Positions 52,566 through 63,505 of a stretch of DNA of 64,000 bases are shown in pieces (positions within the stretch are counted from its first letter, which is position 1; every line of letters begins with the position of its first letter). The notes beneath the pieces were generated by a model, which had not been told where the DNA came from, made no database searches, and saw only the letters and a list, made by a program, of their open reading frames with translations. The translations under genes and the position numbers were made by a program. The stretch is from Pseudomonas sp. MM223 (GTDB lineage: Bacteria > Pseudomonadota > Gammaproteobacteria > Pseudomonadales > Pseudomonadaceae), in contig OX352322.1 of assembly GCA_947090765.1 (NCBI GenBank), forward strand, positions 3,579,501-3,643,500, given 5' to 3'.

Positions 52566-53585
52566 TTACGAACTCTCACGCACCATGAGCTCAAAGCCCA
52601 GGTCCTGCTGGGTATGCGCCACCCGCTTGCCATCGAGCAACGCCAGAAGTGCCTGCGCGGCACCACGCCCCACGGCAGCCCTGGGCGTGCGAATCGAGGT
52701 CAGGCGCGGCACCATGTGTGCCGAAGCCGGCAAGTCATTGAACCCCACCATGGCCACCTGACGGGGTACGTCCACCCCTTGGCGCAATGCCTGCAGCACC
52801 GCCCCCTGGGCCAGGTCGTCGTTGCAGAAGAAGATACCGTCGACATCCGGCGCCTGCTGCAGCAACTGGCTGAACAGCACACTGCCCAGGGCAATCGATG
52901 AAGGCTCCGGTGCCAGCACCTCCAGCTCGGTTGCCTGCAAGCCGGCCTCGGCCAACGCCTGGCGGAAACCTTCGGCCCGCTGCATGACCCGAGGGTCCAG
53001 TTGCGCGGCAATGAACGCCAGGCGTTTGCGCCCGCGCTCGATCAGGTGACGGGCCGCGGCGCGCCCAGCCTGCTGCTGCGAGAAGCCGACCGACAACGCC
53101 CCTGGCTCGCCGTTGAGTTCCATCATGTGCACACACGGTACACCGCTGGCGGTCAACATCTGCCGCGCCGCGTCGCTGCGCTCGAAACCGGTCAACAACA
53201 TGCCGCAGGGCTGGTAGGCCAGGTAATTGCGAATCAGGTTTTCTTCTTCGGCAAGGTCGTAGTGATAGTTGCCGATCAGCACCTCAAGCCCACGCGGGCG
53301 CATGACCTCGTGGATGGCCTCCAGGGTGTCGATGAACAACTGGTTGGACAGCGACGGGATCAACACCACCACCGACTGGCTGCGGGCCGAGGCCAGGGCG
53401 CGGGCCGCCGGGTTGGCCACATAGCCCAGGCTCGCCGCTGCAGCGACCACCTTTTCCACCAGCTCAGGCGCAACGGTGCTTACCCCGCGCAAGGCACGCG
53501 AAGCGGTAATCGGGGAAACCCCGGAAAGCCTGGCAACTTCGGCCAGGGTGGGACGACCTGTAGTACGGGAGCCGGTGCGGGACAT
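52566..53585 (-). CDS. gnuR: LacI-family gluconate regulator
   Basis: A 339-residue LacI regulator. HTH: TLAEVARLSGVSPITASRAL with hinge SLGYVANPAARAL; effector domain with VVVLIPSLSNQLFID and FFCNDDLAQGAVL. It is divergent from a gluconokinase gene and a gluconate permease gene. Palindromes of the type GACAGCGCTATC occur before gnuR, gnuK and gntP, so it very likely represses all three until gluconate or a derivative is present. The symbol follows P. putida usage. Confidence 0.87.
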   Translation of the reverse strand: MSRTGSRTTGRPTLAEVARLSGVSPITASRALRGVSTVAPELVEKVVAAAASLGYVANPAARALASARSQSVVVLIPSLSNQLFIDTLEAIHEVMRPRGLEVLIGNYHYDLAEEENLIRNYLAYQPCGMLLTGFERSDAARQMLTASGVPCVHMMELNGEPGALSVGFSQQQAGRAAARHLIERGRKRLAFIAAQLDPRVMQRAEGFRQALAEAGLQATELEVLAPEPSSIALGSVLFSQLLQQAPDVDGIFFCNDDLAQGAVLQALRQGVDVPRQVAMVGFNDLPASAHMVPRLTSIRTPRAAVGRGAAQALLALLDGKRVAHTQQDLGFELMVRESS

Positions 53586-53631
53586 GGATGTTGTAATTTT
53601 ACTACTTGCAAGGATAGGGAACGGCCACTAA

Positions 53632-53645
53632 GGTAGCGCTGTCTC
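53632..53645. promoter_or_regulatory. GnuR operator site 1
   Basis: GGTAGCGCTGTCTC, about 47 bp upstream of gnuR, matches the inverted form of the two downstream sites; it points to autoregulation. Confidence 0.65.
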
Positions 53646-53758
53646 AGGACGCAGGCAATGTAATCTTTGGCAGCAGCCAGCACACGCTCGCTACCAAGCG
53701 TCCATACTGCGTAAGCACAAGACCAATAACACCGGGGAGATGGCTGTTCGTCTGCAAC

Positions 53759-53774
53759 GAGACAGCGCTATCTC
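53759..53774. promoter_or_regulatory. GnuR operator site 2
   Basis: GAGACAGCGCTATCTC, a 16-bp near-perfect palindrome, lies 19 bp before the gnuK start. Confidence 0.7.
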
Positions 53775-53792
53775 ACCCCGCAGGAGGTACTG

Positions 53793-54332
53793 ATGAATTC
53801 TCCCCTGTCCGCCATCGTGGTGATGGGCGTGGCCGGTTGTGGCAAAAGCAGCATGGGCGCCGCCATCGCTGCCAGAAGCGGCGGCCGCCTGATCGAAGGC
53901 GACGCTTTCCACCCTGCCGAAAACATCCGCAAGATGAGCGTTGGCATTGCGCTTGACGACAGCGACCGTGCCGGCTGGCTGGTGCGCCTTGGCCAGGAGT
54001 TGCAAACCACAAGCCAGGCTGGAGAGCGCCCGATCCTGACCTGCTCGGCACTCAAGCGCCGGTACCGCGATACCCTGCGCGATGCCATGCCCGGCCTGGT
54101 ATTCGTGTTTCTCGAACTGACGCCTGCCGAGGCTGAAAAACGCGTGCTGGCCCGCCCAGGGCACTTCATGCCGGCCAGCCTTATCGACAGCCAGTTTGCC
54201 GCCCTGGAATCACCTCGCGGCGAGCCGCTGACGTTGGCGCTGGACGCCACCCAGCCCATCGAAGCGCTTGCCGAAGCGGTAGACCGCTGGCTAAAGCGCT
54301 GCGGTGAGCAGGGGCTGGCGCAAACCGCCTGA
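53793..54332 (+). CDS. gnuK: Gluconokinase
   Basis: A 179-residue P-loop kinase that phosphorylates gluconate to 6-phosphogluconate for the Entner-Doudoroff pathway. The Walker A motif is GVAGCGKSS (about 10-18); further hallmarks are IEGDAFHP near 34 and LTCSALKRRYRDTLR near 82. It lies between gnuR and the gluconate permease, with an operator-like palindrome in front. RBS CAGGAGG 5 nt before the ATG. Confidence 0.92.
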   Translation: MNSPLSAIVVMGVAGCGKSSMGAAIAARSGGRLIEGDAFHPAENIRKMSVGIALDDSDRAGWLVRLGQELQTTSQAGERPILTCSALKRRYRDTLRDAMPGLVFVFLELTPAEAEKRVLARPGHFMPASLIDSQFAALESPRGEPLTLALDATQPIEALAEAVDRWLKRCGEQGLAQTA

Positions 54333-54357
54333 CCCGGCGGTTTTCCCGGCTCACCAA

Positions 54358-54372
54358 AGACAGCGCTATCCC
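54358..54372. promoter_or_regulatory. GnuR operator site 3
   Basis: AAGACAGCGCTATCC lies about 70 bp before the permease start; the same core as sites 1 and 2. Confidence 0.65.
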
Positions 54373-54442
54373 GACCCGTAAACGCGGGTAAAGTTCCAAA
54401 ATGCTCCGCCAAAAACAACGATAAGATCGAGGCCTTCAAACC

Positions 54443-55795
54443 ATGTTCGGACTGGCTACTGATACCTTCCTGCTGCTCGACGCGCTGGTTACCATCGTCG
54501 GGCTGATCCTGCTGATCACCCACTTCAAAGTGCACCCCTTCGTCGCCCTCACCCTCGCGGCCGGCTTCCTGGGCCTGACCTCCGGCATGCCGGTGGCCAA
54601 GGTAATGAAGTCGTTTCAGGACGGTTTTGGCGGCGTGCTCGGCTTTGTCGGCATCGTGCTCGCATTGGGCACCATGCTCGGCAAGCTGATGGCCGACTCT
54701 GGGGGGGCCGACCAGATCGCGCAAACCCTCATCCGCGCCTTCGGCAAGAAGAATGTGCATTGGGCCATGATGTTCGCCGCCTTCCTGGTGGGCATTCCGT
54801 TGTTCTTCGAAATCGGCTTCGTGTTGCTGATTCCGCTGGTGTTCATCGTTGCGCGGCGCTCCGGGGTGTCGCTGGTGAAAATCGGCATTCCGCTGCTGGC
54901 CGGCCTGTCGGTGGTGCACGGTCTGGTGCCGCCACACCCGGGCCCATTGCTGGCGATCGGCATTTTCCACGCCGACATCGGCAAGACCATCTTCTACGGC
55001 CTGATCGTCGCACTGCCCACCGCGATCATCGCCGGCCCGCTGTTCGGTAACTTCATTTCCCGCTACATCCCGGGTAACCCGTCCCAGGAACTGATGGACC
55101 AGATCGCCAAGGAGTCCGACCAGGGCAACCTGCCAAGCTTCAGCATCACCCTGATCACCGTGCTGCTGCCGGTGGCGTTGATGCTGCTCAAGACCTTCGC
55201 CGACGTGGTGCTGCCGGCCGAGCACATCGTGCGCCAGTGGATGGACCTGATCGGCCACCCCATCACTGCCCTGCTTGCAGCCCTGTTGCTGGCCTTCTAC
55301 ACCTTTGGTTCAGCCCGCGGCTTCGACCGCCAGCAAATCATGAAGATGCTTGACCAGAGCCTGGCCCCCACGGCCGCCATCGTGCTGATCGTGGGTGCCG
55401 GTGGCGGGTTCAAGCAGATGCTGGTAGACACTGGTGTGGGCAACGTGATCGGGCAGATGGCCGTGCAGGCGGAAATTTCGCCCATCATGCTGGCCTGGCT
55501 GGTGGCCGCGGTGATCCGCATCGCTACTGGCTCCGCCACGGTCGCCACCATTACCGGTGCAGGCATCGTCGCACCGGTGATCGATTTGGTTCCAGGGGTA
55601 AACCGTGAGCTGCTGGTACTGGCCACTGGTGCCGGCTCGTTGATCCTGTCGCATGTGAACGACGCCGGTTTCTGGCTGGTGAAGCAATATTTCAACATGA
55701 CCGTAGCGGAAACCTTCAAGACCTGGAGCATGATGGAAACCATCCTCTCGGTGGTGGGCATCATCTTCATCATGTTGTTGGCACAGGTGGTGTAA
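54443..55795 (+). CDS. gntP: Gluconate permease, GntP family
   Basis: A 450-residue transporter with about 12 hydrophobic helices. GntP-family features include ITHFKVHPFVALTLAAGFLG near the N-terminus, FEIGFVLLIPL near 125, and VPPHPGPLLAI near 170. It should import gluconate with protons. Expression is probably controlled by GnuR through site 3. The start has only a weak RBS-like sequence (GATCGAGG). Confidence 0.9.
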   Translation: MFGLATDTFLLLDALVTIVGLILLITHFKVHPFVALTLAAGFLGLTSGMPVAKVMKSFQDGFGGVLGFVGIVLALGTMLGKLMADSGGADQIAQTLIRAFGKKNVHWAMMFAAFLVGIPLFFEIGFVLLIPLVFIVARRSGVSLVKIGIPLLAGLSVVHGLVPPHPGPLLAIGIFHADIGKTIFYGLIVALPTAIIAGPLFGNFISRYIPGNPSQELMDQIAKESDQGNLPSFSITLITVLLPVALMLLKTFADVVLPAEHIVRQWMDLIGHPITALLAALLLAFYTFGSARGFDRQQIMKMLDQSLAPTAAIVLIVGAGGGFKQMLVDTGVGNVIGQMAVQAEISPIMLAWLVAAVIRIATGSATVATITGAGIVAPVIDLVPGVNRELLVLATGAGSLILSHVNDAGFWLVKQYFNMTVAETFKTWSMMETILSVVGIIFIMLLAQVV

Positions 55796-55879
55796 CCGTT
55801 GATCGGGGTAATGGCACCTTGATGCTTTGGGTAGGGCCGAAGGAAAGCATGAGACCTACCCGAAGCAAAGGAGCCTGCC

Positions 55880-56173
55880 ATGCCCCGCTCAAGCATTCTG
55901 CTGATTGCCCTGCTCGCCTCACCACTGGCCCTGGCGGTCGGCACCGGCCCCACCTACCCCGACGACCCGCATAATCCGGCGCCACGGCCGGGCGTGGACA
56001 GCACCCTCAACCCGATCGAAAAGCCCATGCCGCGGGATACTGACGCGCGCTTGCCGGGCGATGAACCGGAAAACCCGCCGGCCACGCAGAATGATGAACG
56101 TGATTTGCCGGGAATGGGGGGTAGTGAGGTGCAGGGAACTGACGGACAGGCAGCCCCTGATAATCAGCAATAA
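55880..56173 (+). CDS. Small secreted Pro/Asp-rich protein
   Basis: A 97-residue protein with a signal peptide (SSILLIALLASPLALA) and a low-complexity mature region rich in Pro, Asp, Gly and Asn (GPTYPDDPHNPAPRPG). It has an RBS AAAGGAG before the ATG. Likely a disordered periplasmic protein of unknown function. Confidence 0.55.
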   Translation: MPRSSILLIALLASPLALAVGTGPTYPDDPHNPAPRPGVDSTLNPIEKPMPRDTDARLPGDEPENPPATQNDERDLPGMGGSEVQGTDGQAAPDNQQ

Positions 56174-56196
56174 GCCATGGGGGCGCGTTGCACTCC

Positions 56197-56280
56197 AATC
56201 GCCGGCAAGCCAGCTCCCACAGGTATTGCACAACCTCTCAGGGTAGCGCTCATTCTGTGGGAGCTGGCTTGCCGGCGATT
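56197..56280. repeat. REP-type inverted repeat pair
   Basis: Arms at 56197-56222 and 56255-56280 are inverted copies of the TCGCCGGCAAGCCAGCTCCC family, also seen at 18828-18973. They lie between the small secreted protein gene and the convergent regulator gene. Confidence 0.7.
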
Positions 56281-56299
56281 GGGCTGCAAAGCAGCCCCA

Positions 56300-57727
<1,428 letters not shown>

Positions 57728-59190
57728 GGTCCCCTCCCGCTGCGATATTGAATGTAAGGCTGACGCGGGTTCCTTCCTCTTCGCGGCTGCTCAGGCTAAC
57801 CGAACCGCCAAAACGTTCCATGATGCGCTTGACCAGGGCCAGGCCTACACCGAGGCCACCCTGCTTGGTCGTGAAGAATGGCTTGAACACCATCCGCTCC
57901 TGCTGTTGGCTCATGCCTTTGCCAGTGTCGGTGAGCACGAATTCGGCGCGCAGGCCATCCTGTACATTGACCTGGGCAGTCAGCATGCCGCCGGCCGGCA
58001 TGGCTTCCAAAGCATTGGAGAACAGGCTGTTGAGAATCTGCGTGAGCCTGCAGCGGCTGGCTGGCCACCCACTGCGCATCAGGCCCTTCGAAATGAAAGC
58101 GCACACCATTGCGCTCGATCTGCTGGATAAACGCCAGGTAGGTGTCTTCGATGGCTGCCACCAGGTCCACTGCCTCGGCCTCGTCGCTGACCGGGCGCAA
58201 CGACACCAGCAGGTCGCGCACCCAGCGCGACATGCGGTCCACCTGGCTGATGATGTCGGTGATGTTTTTCTGCGCCGCAGGGTTGGCGATGTCCTGGGCC
58301 AGTTCGGCGCTTGAGCGAATGTTGGCCAATGGGTTGCGCAGGCTGTGCGCCACTGCAGACGACATTTCGCCCAGCGCCACGTAGGTTTCACTGGCCACCA
58401 GCCGGTCCTGTTGCAGGTGCAGCATTTGCGCCGCCCGGCGCACGATCCAGAACAGCCCGAAGTAGATCAGCGCCCCGCCCACCAGGGTCGAAGCCCAGAT
58501 CAGTACATAGCCGCGCTGGATACGCCGAATCAGGTCCTGCGGCTCCTTGTAGATCTCCACCATGGCCATTACCTGTTCACCTTGGCTGTCAAACAGCGGA
58601 ATGTAGTTCTCGATGAACAGGTAACGCGGTTCACGCAGAAACTTCTGCTCTTCGCGATCATCCTCAGCCTTGTGGTAGCTGGCCGACACCGCCTTGCGCG
58701 AACGGAAGGCTCGGTCCAGATCGCCATCGGCCTCTATCCGTTTGCCGATCAGCTCGACGTTGGTGGACCAGACGATGGTGCGGTCGCGAGCGTAGACATT
58801 GGCCAGCAAGGTATCAGGCAGGTGCTCGACATGGTCGAGAAACTCCACCCGGGTCGATTCGGCCAGCGCCGGGGTGAACTGCAGGTGCTGCTGGTCCAGG
58901 CGCGGGTCGAGCAGCTCGCCCATGGTGGTGCCTGGTGGCAGCTGCGAATGGCGCACCTCGGCCTGGGCCATGGCCTGGATGAACTGCGCGGTCAGCATGG
59001 CATCACGCTGCACGCTGTCGCGCACCACGAAGCGCGTGGACACGTAACCCAGCCCGCCTGCCACCGCAGTGATGATCAACAGGCTGATGACCGAAAACCA
59101 GCGCAGCAGGTTGAATTCACGCAATGGCACAGCTAAGCCGCTGGCACTCGCACTGGCCTTGTCGCGAACTTCGTTTTCCAGCATCTGCAT

Positions 59191-59488
59191 CGCGTGGTTC
59201 CCGCACAGGGCGTCCGTTCAGAAATGCATCAAGGCCAGACAAAAGCAGCCAGTTGATAGCACCCCGCCTGAGCAGCAAAAGCTGCCATTTGTCGCGTGTT
59301 GCGCTTCACACATCACGTAGCAAGAACTTGGCCAGCAAAGACTAAAAAAGCTATATCTATATTTTTCAGTACCTTATGAGGTGTTTTTAAAAACGATCGA
59401 AAGAAAAGGCCCCACTTTTGGGTAATATGTACCCAAAAACAAATATATTCTTTTATATCAATAGCTTAAGAAATGTTCTTAACACCCA
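59191..59488. other. A+T-rich intergenic region
   Basis: A 298-bp gap between two paralogous kinase genes, both leftward. The central part (59335-59480) is A+T-rich and has no coding features; it probably holds the promoter of the downstream kinase-regulator pair. No terminator hairpin was recognised. Confidence 0.4.
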
Positions 59489-60949
59489 TTAGCAAGCAGT
59501 CGCCAAGCGGAAGTTCAACGACACCCGCGTACCATGGCCCTCACTGCTGCTGAGCCGGACCGTGCCACCAAAGCGTTCCATGATGCGTTTCACCAGTACC
59601 AGCCCCACCCCCAGCCCACCCTGCTTGGTGGTAAAGAACGGCCGGAAGGCCATGCGCTGCTGCTCTTCGTTCATGCCTTTGCCATTGTCGGACAGGCGCA
59701 AGGTGAGGCTACGCCGGTCGTGGCGTACCACCTCGATACGCAAACGCCCCCCCTGCTCCATCGATTCCAGGGCATTGGCGATCAGGCTGCTGAAAATCTG
59801 CCGCAGTAACGCCGGATGCCCCAATACCTGCACCGCCGGTAACGGTTGCAGGTCCAGGCTCACCCCGCCACGCGCCAGCGGCACGGCGTAGGTCTGCAGG
59901 CTTTCCTGCAAGGCCAGTGGCAGGTCCACCGCAACCGCCTCATCGTTCAGCGGGCGCAGTGACTGCAACATCTGGCGGATCCACTGCGACATCCGGTCAA
60001 CCTGGCTGATGATGTCGTTGATGTTGCGCTGCGCCGGGCCCTCATCGAACGCCTGTGCCAGCTCGGCACTGGAGCGGATACTGGCCAACGGGTTGCGCAG
60101 GCTGTGGGCCACCGCCGAAGACACCTCGCCCAGCGCCACGTAGGTTTCGTTGTTGATCAGCCGCTTCTGCTGCACCGCCAGCAACCGTGCTGCGCGGTGC
60201 ATGATGCCGTACAGGCCGACGTAGACCAGCGCGGCGCCGACGGTGATCGCCAGCCAGATCAGTATCAGGCCATGCTCGATGCGCACGATCAGGTCATGGG
60301 GCTCTTTATAGATCTCGACCATTGCCGTGACGTGCTCGCCATCGGCGTCGAACAGCGGAATGTAGTTTTCGATGAACAGTTGCTCGGGCGGGGTGACAAA
60401 CTTCTGCTCGGCGCGGGCCTGCTCGAAGTTGTGGTAGCTGGCCGAGACGCGCATCTTGTACTCGAAAGCCCGCTCCAGGTCGTCGTCGCTATCAATCAGC
60501 TTGCCGATCAACGCCGGGTTGGTGGACCAGATCACCGTACGGTCCGGGGCATAGATATTGGCCAGCAGCATGTCTGGCAGGTGGGCGATGTGATCAAGGA
60601 ACTCGCCGCGCGCTTTGCGCCGGGCATCCGGGTCGACGTCTGGCAAATTGCTGCGGTCGGTGCGCGGGTCGATCAGCTCGCCCATGGTACGCACGTTGGG
60701 GATCGAAACATGGCGTACTTCGGCGTCGGCGATGGAAGTAATGAACTGCGCCGTGAGCAAGGCATCGCGCTCGACGCTCTCATCAATGATGAAGCGACTG
60801 GAAATCAGCCCAAGCCCGGCAGCCACTGACAGAATGATGGCCAGGCTTACCCAGGCATACCAGCGCAGCAGGTTGAACGGCTTGCGTGGGGCTGCCGGCT
60901 CGTTACCGGCAGGCACTTCCAAGGCGTCGGAACGAGGGGCGATGTCCAT
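59489..60949 (-). CDS. Sensor histidine kinase (paralogue)
   Basis: A 486-residue membrane kinase, clearly homologous over its length to the frameshifted kinase downstream. Helix near 30-50, periplasmic sensor domain, second helix near 235-258, H-box (EVSSAVAHSLRNPLASI) and HATPase (NALESM, DNGKGMNEEQQ, GGLGVGLVLVKRIM). ATG at 60949 is behind GTGGAG. No regulator gene of its own is adjacent, so it may signal to the NtrC-type regulator at 56300. Confidence 0.88.
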   Translation of the reverse strand: MDIAPRSDALEVPAGNEPAAPRKPFNLLRWYAWVSLAIILSVAAGLGLISSRFIIDESVERDALLTAQFITSIADAEVRHVSIPNVRTMGELIDPRTDRSNLPDVDPDARRKARGEFLDHIAHLPDMLLANIYAPDRTVIWSTNPALIGKLIDSDDDLERAFEYKMRVSASYHNFEQARAEQKFVTPPEQLFIENYIPLFDADGEHVTAMVEIYKEPHDLIVRIEHGLILIWLAITVGAALVYVGLYGIMHRAARLLAVQQKRLINNETYVALGEVSSAVAHSLRNPLASIRSSAELAQAFDEGPAQRNINDIISQVDRMSQWIRQMLQSLRPLNDEAVAVDLPLALQESLQTYAVPLARGGVSLDLQPLPAVQVLGHPALLRQIFSSLIANALESMEQGGRLRIEVVRHDRRSLTLRLSDNGKGMNEEQQRMAFRPFFTTKQGGLGVGLVLVKRIMERFGGTVRLSSSEGHGTRVSLNFRLATAC

Positions 60950-61098
60950 GGCGGGCTCCACAGCTGGGCACCTTCAGAAGGTTATAGCCCAGAACTGGGG
61001 AAACCGTAGTGCTAAATTAATGGCATCCGCCGAAGGGTAACGTTTTTTTCACTTCGTGCTCGCGGCCGCTCCAGGCGCGGCAGCCGTACCCGGCCCAG

Positions 61099-61692
61099 TC
61101 AGAAAGAGCCATCATCTGCCAGCCCCTGCAACTTGCGATATTCGCGCAGCACCGTGGGCACATAGCGCCGGGTCTCGGCAAACGGCGGCACGGCGCCGCG
61201 CCGCATAACGGCATCCGGCCCGGCGTTGTAGGCTGCCACGGCCAGGGTAATGTCGTTGTCGAACAGTGTAAGCATCTGCTTGAGGTAGCGTGCCCCGCCC
61301 TGCACGTTGTCTTCCGGGTCCAGGCGGTCTTCCACCCCCATCTCACGTGCGGTGTCCGGCATCAGTTGCATCAACCCCACCGCCCCCGCACGCGAACGGG
61401 CCTTCGGGTTGTAGCCGGACTCGGCCTTGATCAGCGCATGCAGCAGCGCCGGCGGCACGTTGTGGATGCGCGCTGCCGTGGCGACCACCTCGGCGTAAGG
61501 GCGACCGGTGATCATCTGCGCATTGGCCGGGCCAGCCTGGGCCAGCGGTTCGTTGATCACCTTTTCATAGTGGCGCCCGGGCCGATGGACGTTGGTCAGT
61601 ACGTAGCCGCCCTTGGCATCGATGGAGATGTACACATCGGCCTGGGCAGCACCTGCCGCCAGCCAGATCAAACCGAGGATGAGTCCACGCAT
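61099..61692 (-). CDS. Lytic transglycosylase (SLT domain)
   Basis: A 197-residue secreted protein. A signal peptide (MRGLILGLIWLAAGAAQA) precedes an N-terminal strand region and an SLT family 1 domain with the catalytic Glu in IKAESGYNPKARS, GAVGLMQLMPDTAREMG and AVAAYNAGPDAV. It cleaves peptidoglycan glycan strands with 1,6-anhydro product formation. It is divergent from gspG by 185 bp and may open the wall for the type II secretion apparatus. Confidence 0.88.
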   Translation of the reverse strand: MRGLILGLIWLAAGAAQADVYISIDAKGGYVLTNVHRPGRHYEKVINEPLAQAGPANAQMITGRPYAEVVATAARIHNVPPALLHALIKAESGYNPKARSRAGAVGLMQLMPDTAREMGVEDRLDPEDNVQGGARYLKQMLTLFDNDITLAVAAYNAGPDAVMRRGAVPPFAETRRYVPTVLREYRKLQGLADDGSF

Positions 61693-61877
61693 GACGGTTG
61701 CCTCTTCGTCGTGGCCCCCGATGTGGGGGAAATGCCCCGGAAAACCCGAGGTTGATGACCACAACGCAAGCACTGTGCCGCTTCCTGTGCCGCATGGCGC
61801 AAGGCCCCGAGGCAGACGTGCACGGCTGTTGCATGGTGCCTGTCAACCTGTGTCCCCATGCAGTGGAGGGCTTCACC

Positions 61878-62303
61878 ATGCAGCGCAGAACCAACCCGCA
61901 ACGTGGCTTCACCCTGCTTGAACTCCTGGTGGTGCTGGTGGTGCTCGGCTTGTTGGCCGGCATCGTCGCGCCCAAGTACTTCAGCCAGCTCGGTCGCTCC
62001 GAAGCAAAGGTGGCACGGGCGCAGATTGAAGGGCTGAGCAAGGCGCTGGATTTGTATCGCCTCGAAGTCGGCCACTACCCCAACAGTGAGCAAGGCCTGC
62101 AGGCCCTGGTAGTCGCCCCCAGTGGCGAAGCACGCTGGACCGGCCCGTACCTGCAGAAGGCCGTGCCGCAGGACCCATGGGGCCGCCCTTACATCTACCG
62201 GCAACCTGGCGAGAACGGCGGTGAGTACGACTTGCTGTCCATGGGCAAGGACGGCCAACCCGGCGGTGACGGCGAAAACGCCGAAATTACCAGTTGGCAG
62301 TAA
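61878..62303 (+). CDS. gspG: Type II secretion major pseudopilin GspG
   Basis: A 141-residue pseudopilin. The prepilin site is R-G-F-T-L-L-E-L (Glu at +5) followed by a hydrophobic helix, and the C-terminal half has the GspG calcium-loop pattern (QDPWGRPYIYR and GKDGQPGGDGENAEI). It forms the pseudopilus of the type II secretion system. RBS GTGGAGGG about 9 nt upstream. Followed by gspF after 11 nt. Confidence 0.93.
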   Translation: MQRRTNPQRGFTLLELLVVLVVLGLLAGIVAPKYFSQLGRSEAKVARAQIEGLSKALDLYRLEVGHYPNSEQGLQALVVAPSGEARWTGPYLQKAVPQDPWGRPYIYRQPGENGGEYDLLSMGKDGQPGGDGENAEITSWQ

Positions 62304-62314
62304 GGAGAGTGGCC

Positions 62315-63505
62315 ATGCGCTACAGCCTTAAAGCCCTGGGCAGACAGGGCGTGGTGCAGTTGCAGATAGACGCCGAGGACGCCGACCAGGCCCGCCGCCA
62401 GGCCGAGAACCAAGGCCTGCGCGTGCTGAGCCTGCGCAGCAATGGCGGCGCTTTGCGCAGCATGGCCTGGCGACGCGAAGCGGCATTCGACCTGGTGCTG
62501 TTCAGCCAGGAACTGTCTACCCTGCTCAATGCCGGGCTGCCGCTGATCGACGCCCTGGAAAGCCTGGCGGAAAAGGCGCCAGCCGCCTCCACCCGCAAGG
62601 TGCTGGCCGAGCTGGTACGCCAGTTGTACGAAGGCCGTTCGTTGTCCCAGGCCCTGGGCCAGCAACCGCGGATATTTCCACCGCTGTATGTGGCGCTGGT
62701 GCAGTCCAGCGAACGCACCGGTGCGCTGGGTGACGCCCTCACGCGCTACATCAGCTACCGCCAGCGCCTGGACCTGGTTCGGCAGAAACTCGTGGGGGCT
62801 TCGGTCTACCCGTTATTGCTGTTGCTGGTAGGTGGCGGCGTGGTGCTGTTCCTGCTCGGCTACGTGGTGCCGCGTTTCAGCCAGGTATTCGAGGGCATGG
62901 GCACGGAATTGCCTTGGCTGTCACGGGTATTGATGCAAATCGGGCTGTTCCTGCATGCCCAGCAACTGCCGCTGGCGCTAGGCACGGTCGGTGGGGTAAC
63001 GGCACTGTGGCTGGTACGCCGTCACCCACGGGTACGCCGCTGGGCATCTTGCCAATTGCGCCGCCTGCCAGCGCTGCATCAGCGCTTGATGATGTACGAG
63101 CTGGCGCGCTTCTATCGCTCGTTGGGCATCCTGCTGCAAGGTGGTATTCCCATCCTGACCGCCATGGGCATGGCCCGCGGCCTGCTCGGTAGCGCAGCAG
63201 CCCAAGGCCTGGGGCAGGCCAGCCAACGGGTGGGCGAAGGGTTGCCACTGTCCGATGCGCTGGAGGCCGGGCACCTGGTCACGCCAGTGTCGTTGCGCCT
63301 GCTGCGTGCCGGCGAGCAGTCCGGCAACCTGGGCGAGATGCTGGAACGCTGCGCCGACTTCCATGACCAGGAAATCGGCCGCTGGGTGGAATGGTTCGTG
63401 AAACTGTTCGAACCGCTGCTGATGACCTTCATCGGCCTGCTGATCGGCCTGATCGTAATCCTGATGTACATGCCGATCTTCGAACTGGCCTCAAGCATTC
63501 ACTGA
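62315..63505 (+). CDS. gspF: Type II secretion inner-membrane platform protein GspF
   Basis: A 396-residue protein with the two T2SSF domains of GspF/PilC: FSQELSTLLNAGLPLIDALE near 65 and RFYRSLGILLQGGIPILTAM near 265, with three membrane helices (about 165-190, 215-235 and 365-390). It organises the secretion platform with GspE/L/M. Only gspG and gspF are in the window and the following gene is unrelated, so the rest of the system must lie elsewhere. Confidence 0.93.
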   Translation: MRYSLKALGRQGVVQLQIDAEDADQARRQAENQGLRVLSLRSNGGALRSMAWRREAAFDLVLFSQELSTLLNAGLPLIDALESLAEKAPAASTRKVLAELVRQLYEGRSLSQALGQQPRIFPPLYVALVQSSERTGALGDALTRYISYRQRLDLVRQKLVGASVYPLLLLLVGGGVVLFLLGYVVPRFSQVFEGMGTELPWLSRVLMQIGLFLHAQQLPLALGTVGGVTALWLVRRHPRVRRWASCQLRRLPALHQRLMMYELARFYRSLGILLQGGIPILTAMGMARGLLGSAAAQGLGQASQRVGEGLPLSDALEAGHLVTPVSLRLLRAGEQSGNLGEMLERCADFHDQEIGRWVEWFVKLFEPLLMTFIGLLIGLIVILMYMPIFELASSIH

